Source: Burkholderiales bacterium (GTDB lineage Bacteria; Pseudomonadota; Gammaproteobacteria; Burkholderiales; Burkholderiaceae_C). From it: DNA of 7,776 nucleotides. The stretch is from assembly GCA_947450745.1 (NCBI GenBank), contig CANFYD010000161.1, forward strand, positions 1-7,776. Direction: 5' to 3'. Positions 6,427 to 7,776 of the stretch are shown here, piece after piece (within the stretch, counting starts at the first letter, position 1; the number at the start of each line of letters is the position of its first letter). The position numbers and the translations under genes are program-made. Under the pieces are notes generated by a model, which was not told where the DNA came from, searched no databases, and saw only the letters and a program-made list of their open reading frames with translations.

Positions 6427-6496
6427 CCTCGATAAAGAAACGCACAGCGGCAGGATCAGCTCGGTGGGGCGTGTTGCGGAGGTCAAGAAGGGAGGC

Positions 6497-6513
6497 CGTG
6501 ACCCTAGGTCACG
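6497..6513. repeat. Perfect palindrome with 3-nt loop
   Basis: CGTGACC-cta-GGTCACG, seven perfectly paired bases each side. It lies between the two larger folded segments of the block. It could be a hairpin tip or a dimeric protein binding site. Confidence 0.55.
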
Positions 6514-6524
6514 TCGGAATGACA

Positions 6525-6574
6525 CGGAGCAAAGCGTCCCGCCGGGCTGATCCCGCGAGCACGCCGTTTCTCCG
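6525..6574. repeat. Bulged long hairpin
   Basis: CGGAG/CTCCG (6525-6529 with 6570-6574), AAA/TTT, GCGT/ACGC (6534-6537 with 6561-6564) and an inner CGGG-ctgat-CCCG (6543-6555) stack into one extended stem with small bulges. Twelve outer pairs plus four inner pairs make a chance origin less likely. Confidence 0.5.
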
Positions 6575-6612
6575 CGAACGCTGGGTGCCGCCAGGGGCCT
6601 GGAGTACTCTCA

Positions 6613-6661
6613 AGAAACAAAACTTTTTACACCCCGAAAAGCTGGCCGGGCTGCGGCCATC
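6613..6661. repeat. Direct repeat copy 2 (~49 bp)
   Basis: Second copy of the 6258-6306 repeat in the same orientation. The hairpin is kept in weaker form on the minus strand (CTTTT...AAAAG followed by TTTTGTTT). Sequence beyond GGCCATC diverges at once from copy 1, which sets the right boundary of the repeat. Confidence 0.7.
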
Positions 6662-6951
6662 CAGCCGCCGGATCTCGGTTGAATTGTTTCGTGAATTTGG
6701 TCAGGCTCAGGTCAGTTGCCTCTCTCTAGACTCGTCCAGCACTTGCGGCACAGGGTGTGACTACGAAGACGGCGCTCACCCAATTCCATCGAATCATGAA
6801 AAAAAACATCAGCGGATCACGTGATTTAGTGCGTCTATTTAACAAATTATTTACAGTATTTTGAGGGGTGTTGGGTGCGCCGGGGGGCGGTTATCGCCAT
6901 TGGTAAGCAAGTGTGGCCGTTGAGCCGGTGAAAGCTTTCGAGCCGCAGGTG

Positions 6952-7257
6952 CTTCGCGTGGGTGCGGACGAGATTCAGCTGGCCAGCTACAGCCTCGGGC
7001 AAGCGGTGGCGGTCAAAGTGGCGGCCTATCTCGACACTGCTTTCAGCGGAAAGATCAGCTATATCGGCGATGTGGCCGATGCCATCACGCACCGCATCTC
7101 GGTCAGGGCCGAGGTGAGCAACGGCCGGCATTTGTTGAAACCGCAGATGTTGGCGAACTTCGACATCACGCTGAGCCGGGCGGTAGCTTCGGTGGCTGTC
7201 CCGTTCAATGCCCTGGCGCGCGACGGCGACGGCTCCATCTCCGCTTGGGTCACACAG
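6952..7257 (+). pseudogene. Heavy-metal RND efflux periplasmic adaptor fragment (CzcB/CusB-like)
   Basis: About 100 codons resemble the barrel and membrane-proximal part of HlyD/CzcB-type adaptor subunits: LASYSLGQAVAVKVAAYLD, FSGKISYIGDVADAITHRIS, VRAEVSN..LLKPQMLANFDI, and VAVPFNALARDGDGSISAWV. A full protein is near 400 residues; the signal peptide, coiled-coil hairpin, lipoyl domain and the C-terminus are absent. The frame opens after a stop at 6904-6906, and the first ~13 codons (from GTG 6913) show no family resemblance, so the 5' end was replaced or decayed. At about 7258 adaptor sequence ends abruptly and an RND pump fragment follows in a different frame. In life the adaptor would link an inner-membrane pump with an outer-membrane channel to expel Zn, Co, Cd, Ni, Cu or Ag; this remnant cannot. 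Confidence 0.75.
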
Positions 7258-7258
7258 C

Positions 7259-7384
7259 CGGTTGGGCGAGATCCTGCGCTACCAAGTCGAAGGTCCGGCA
7301 ACTTACAGCTTGACCGACCTGCGCAGCATTCAGGATTGGATCATCCAACGTCGGCCTCGGCCGGGCTTCGCGCGACTTCAATGA
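7259..7384 (+). pseudogene. Internal fragment of a CzcA/CusA-type RND efflux pump
   Basis: In the frame starting at 7259 the codons read LGEILRYQVEG, then TYSLTDLRSIQDWIIQRR, and stop at 7382. The L-G-E-I-x-R-Y-x-V-E-G and DLRxxQDWxxxRR pattern is typical of the periplasmic porter domain of heavy-metal RND pumps, roughly 120-160 residues into a protein of about 1,040. After RR the usual xPGVxDVxGxGG continuation is absent, so homology ends near 7352. The fragment is in a different frame from the adaptor fragment just before it, as expected if one deletion removed the adaptor end and the pump start. No other part of the pump is present in the window. Confidence 0.72.
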
Positions 7385-7612
7385 CTGATGGCTGTTGAAG
7401 GCCATCATCAGCGTGCGGCTGGATTGAGAGCGAGAGCTTTTCTACTTTGCCGCCGCCATGCGTCGTTGGTCGGAGGCTAGTGATCCTCACGCACCTGAAG
7501 TACGTTCCGGTGCCTGCGCTCCTTCGCCCAAGCCTGGCAGCCGCTCGCTACGAAAACATCCTTATGAGAGTGCCTGAACCGTCGCATCGCCGTGCCGTGA
7601 TACCTTTGGGCG
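7385..7612. other. Gene-free spacer after the efflux remnants
   Basis: A stretch of 228 bp without a recognisable coding segment. It contains a 7-bp stem TGATGGC-tgttgaag-GCCATCA at 7386-7407 right after the pump fragment's stop, without a T-run. No promoter is convincing. Overlapping short frames on both strands show no family features. Confidence 0.5.
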
Positions 7613-7776
7613 ATGAGCATGAACACGAATAACGGCGGTCCGCTGGACCCACACGAGCACGACGATGAGGACAGCGACGGCGAGAACGCGCCGATTCAGG
7701 AGGCCAAGCTGTGGCGCGATGAGCGCTGGACGGCACAGGTGATCAAGAACGAGGACGACGAGGGTTGGGCGGTGTC
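7613..7776 (+). CDS. Hypothetical acid-rich protein (C-terminus beyond window)
   Basis: An open frame runs from ATG at 7613 to the right edge (54 complete codons), bounded upstream by an in-frame TGA at 7598-7600. A second ATG at 7619 is equally possible; neither has a strong ribosome site. The first ~28 residues are rich in Asp, Glu and His (DPHEHDDEDSDGENAP) and probably disordered. Next comes a more ordered stretch with EAKLWRDERWTAQVIKNEDDEGWAV, which reads like a short beta-strand-rich domain. I have a vague memory of Burkholderiales hypothetical proteins with a similar LWR..WTA.VIKNEDD.GWAV segment, but cannot verify it and no function is assigned. Codon use is normal for the window, which supports real coding. 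Confidence 0.65.
   Translation, partial: MSMNTNNGGPLDPHEHDDEDSDGENAPIQEAKLWRDERWTAQVIKNEDDEGWAV

Larger units (their letters stand above)
6258..6912. mobile_element. Repeat-rich, gene-free block; possible non-autonomous element
   Basis: About 655 bp with no supportable gene. Two same-orientation direct repeats 355 bp apart bracket a segment with six or more inverted repeats (6300-6402, 6411-6426, 6497-6513, 6525-6574, 6591-6602). From 6784 to 6866 follows an AT-rich patch containing the palindrome ATCACGTGAT (6816-6825) and a 22-codon frame at 6796-6864 without a ribosome site. The left edge coincides with the truncated barrel gene and the right edge with the decayed efflux genes. No transposase is present, so element status is inference from repeats and surrounding damage. 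Confidence 0.35.

Noticed and set aside
5674..6525. 283-codon minus-strand frame
   Set aside because: Its C-terminal half is antisense to the regulator and the rest reads through the repeat block; serine/arginine-rich without motifs.
6258..6661. CRISPR array from the repeated units
   Set aside because: Only two units, 355 bp apart, imperfect and without cas genes; repeat-spacer periodicity is absent.
6231..6824. 197-codon plus-strand frame through the repeat block
   Set aside because: It crosses both direct repeats and all inverted repeats, where nucleotide structure and not codon pattern is conserved; no recognisable protein.
7386..7407. Intrinsic terminator after the efflux fragment
   Set aside because: The 7-bp stem is perfect but no T-run follows on the plus strand, so only a hairpin is noted.

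Overview
The window is GC-rich DNA with tight operons and alternative GTG starts. It looks like a beta-proteobacterium, most likely Burkholderiales and perhaps Comamonadaceae. That placement is inferred from gene style and codon use; no rRNA or marker gene is present.

Left part (1-6106): a sugar-acid catabolic locus with a divergent regulator. On the minus strand, reading from right to left, are an IlvD/Edd-type [2Fe-2S] sugar-acid dehydratase (start taken at 4678), an HpcH/HpaI class II pyruvate aldolase 9 nt further on, a UgpC/MalK-type ABC ATPase sharing one base with the aldolase stop (TGATG), and a family 1 extracellular solute-binding protein cut by the left edge. The permease genes are presumably just outside. 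Together these would import a sugar acid or its precursor, dehydrate an aldonate to a 2-keto-3-deoxy acid, and cleave that to pyruvate plus an aldehyde, a non-phosphorylative Entner-Doudoroff or Dahms-type route. Divergently, on the plus strand, lies a LacI-family regulator that resembles E. coli GntR in its recognition helix. A perfect 14-bp palindrome TGTTACCGGTAACA, the same type of site as the GntR operator, sits between the two units, just downstream of a GATAAT -10 candidate for the catabolic operon.

Middle part (6107-6912): no intact gene. It starts with the last ~34 codons of an outer-membrane beta-barrel gene (minus strand), whose 5' side runs into a repeat-rich block. This block has two ~49-bp direct repeats 355 bp apart. 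Between them are several inverted repeats, including an 18/20 matching pair of 20-nt arms whose two mismatches become G-U pairs only in RNA from the minus strand. It looks like a dispersed structured repeat or a non-autonomous mobile element. An AT-rich patch follows.

Right part (6913-7776): wreckage of a heavy-metal RND efflux operon. A CzcB/CusB-like periplasmic adaptor fragment is joined, out of frame, to a short internal CzcA-like pump fragment, apparently by one deletion. An acid-rich hypothetical protein starts near 7613 and runs off the right edge.

The intact catabolic locus therefore borders a decayed, rearranged accessory region. The two most interesting items are the operator-regulator pairing and the folded repeat block.
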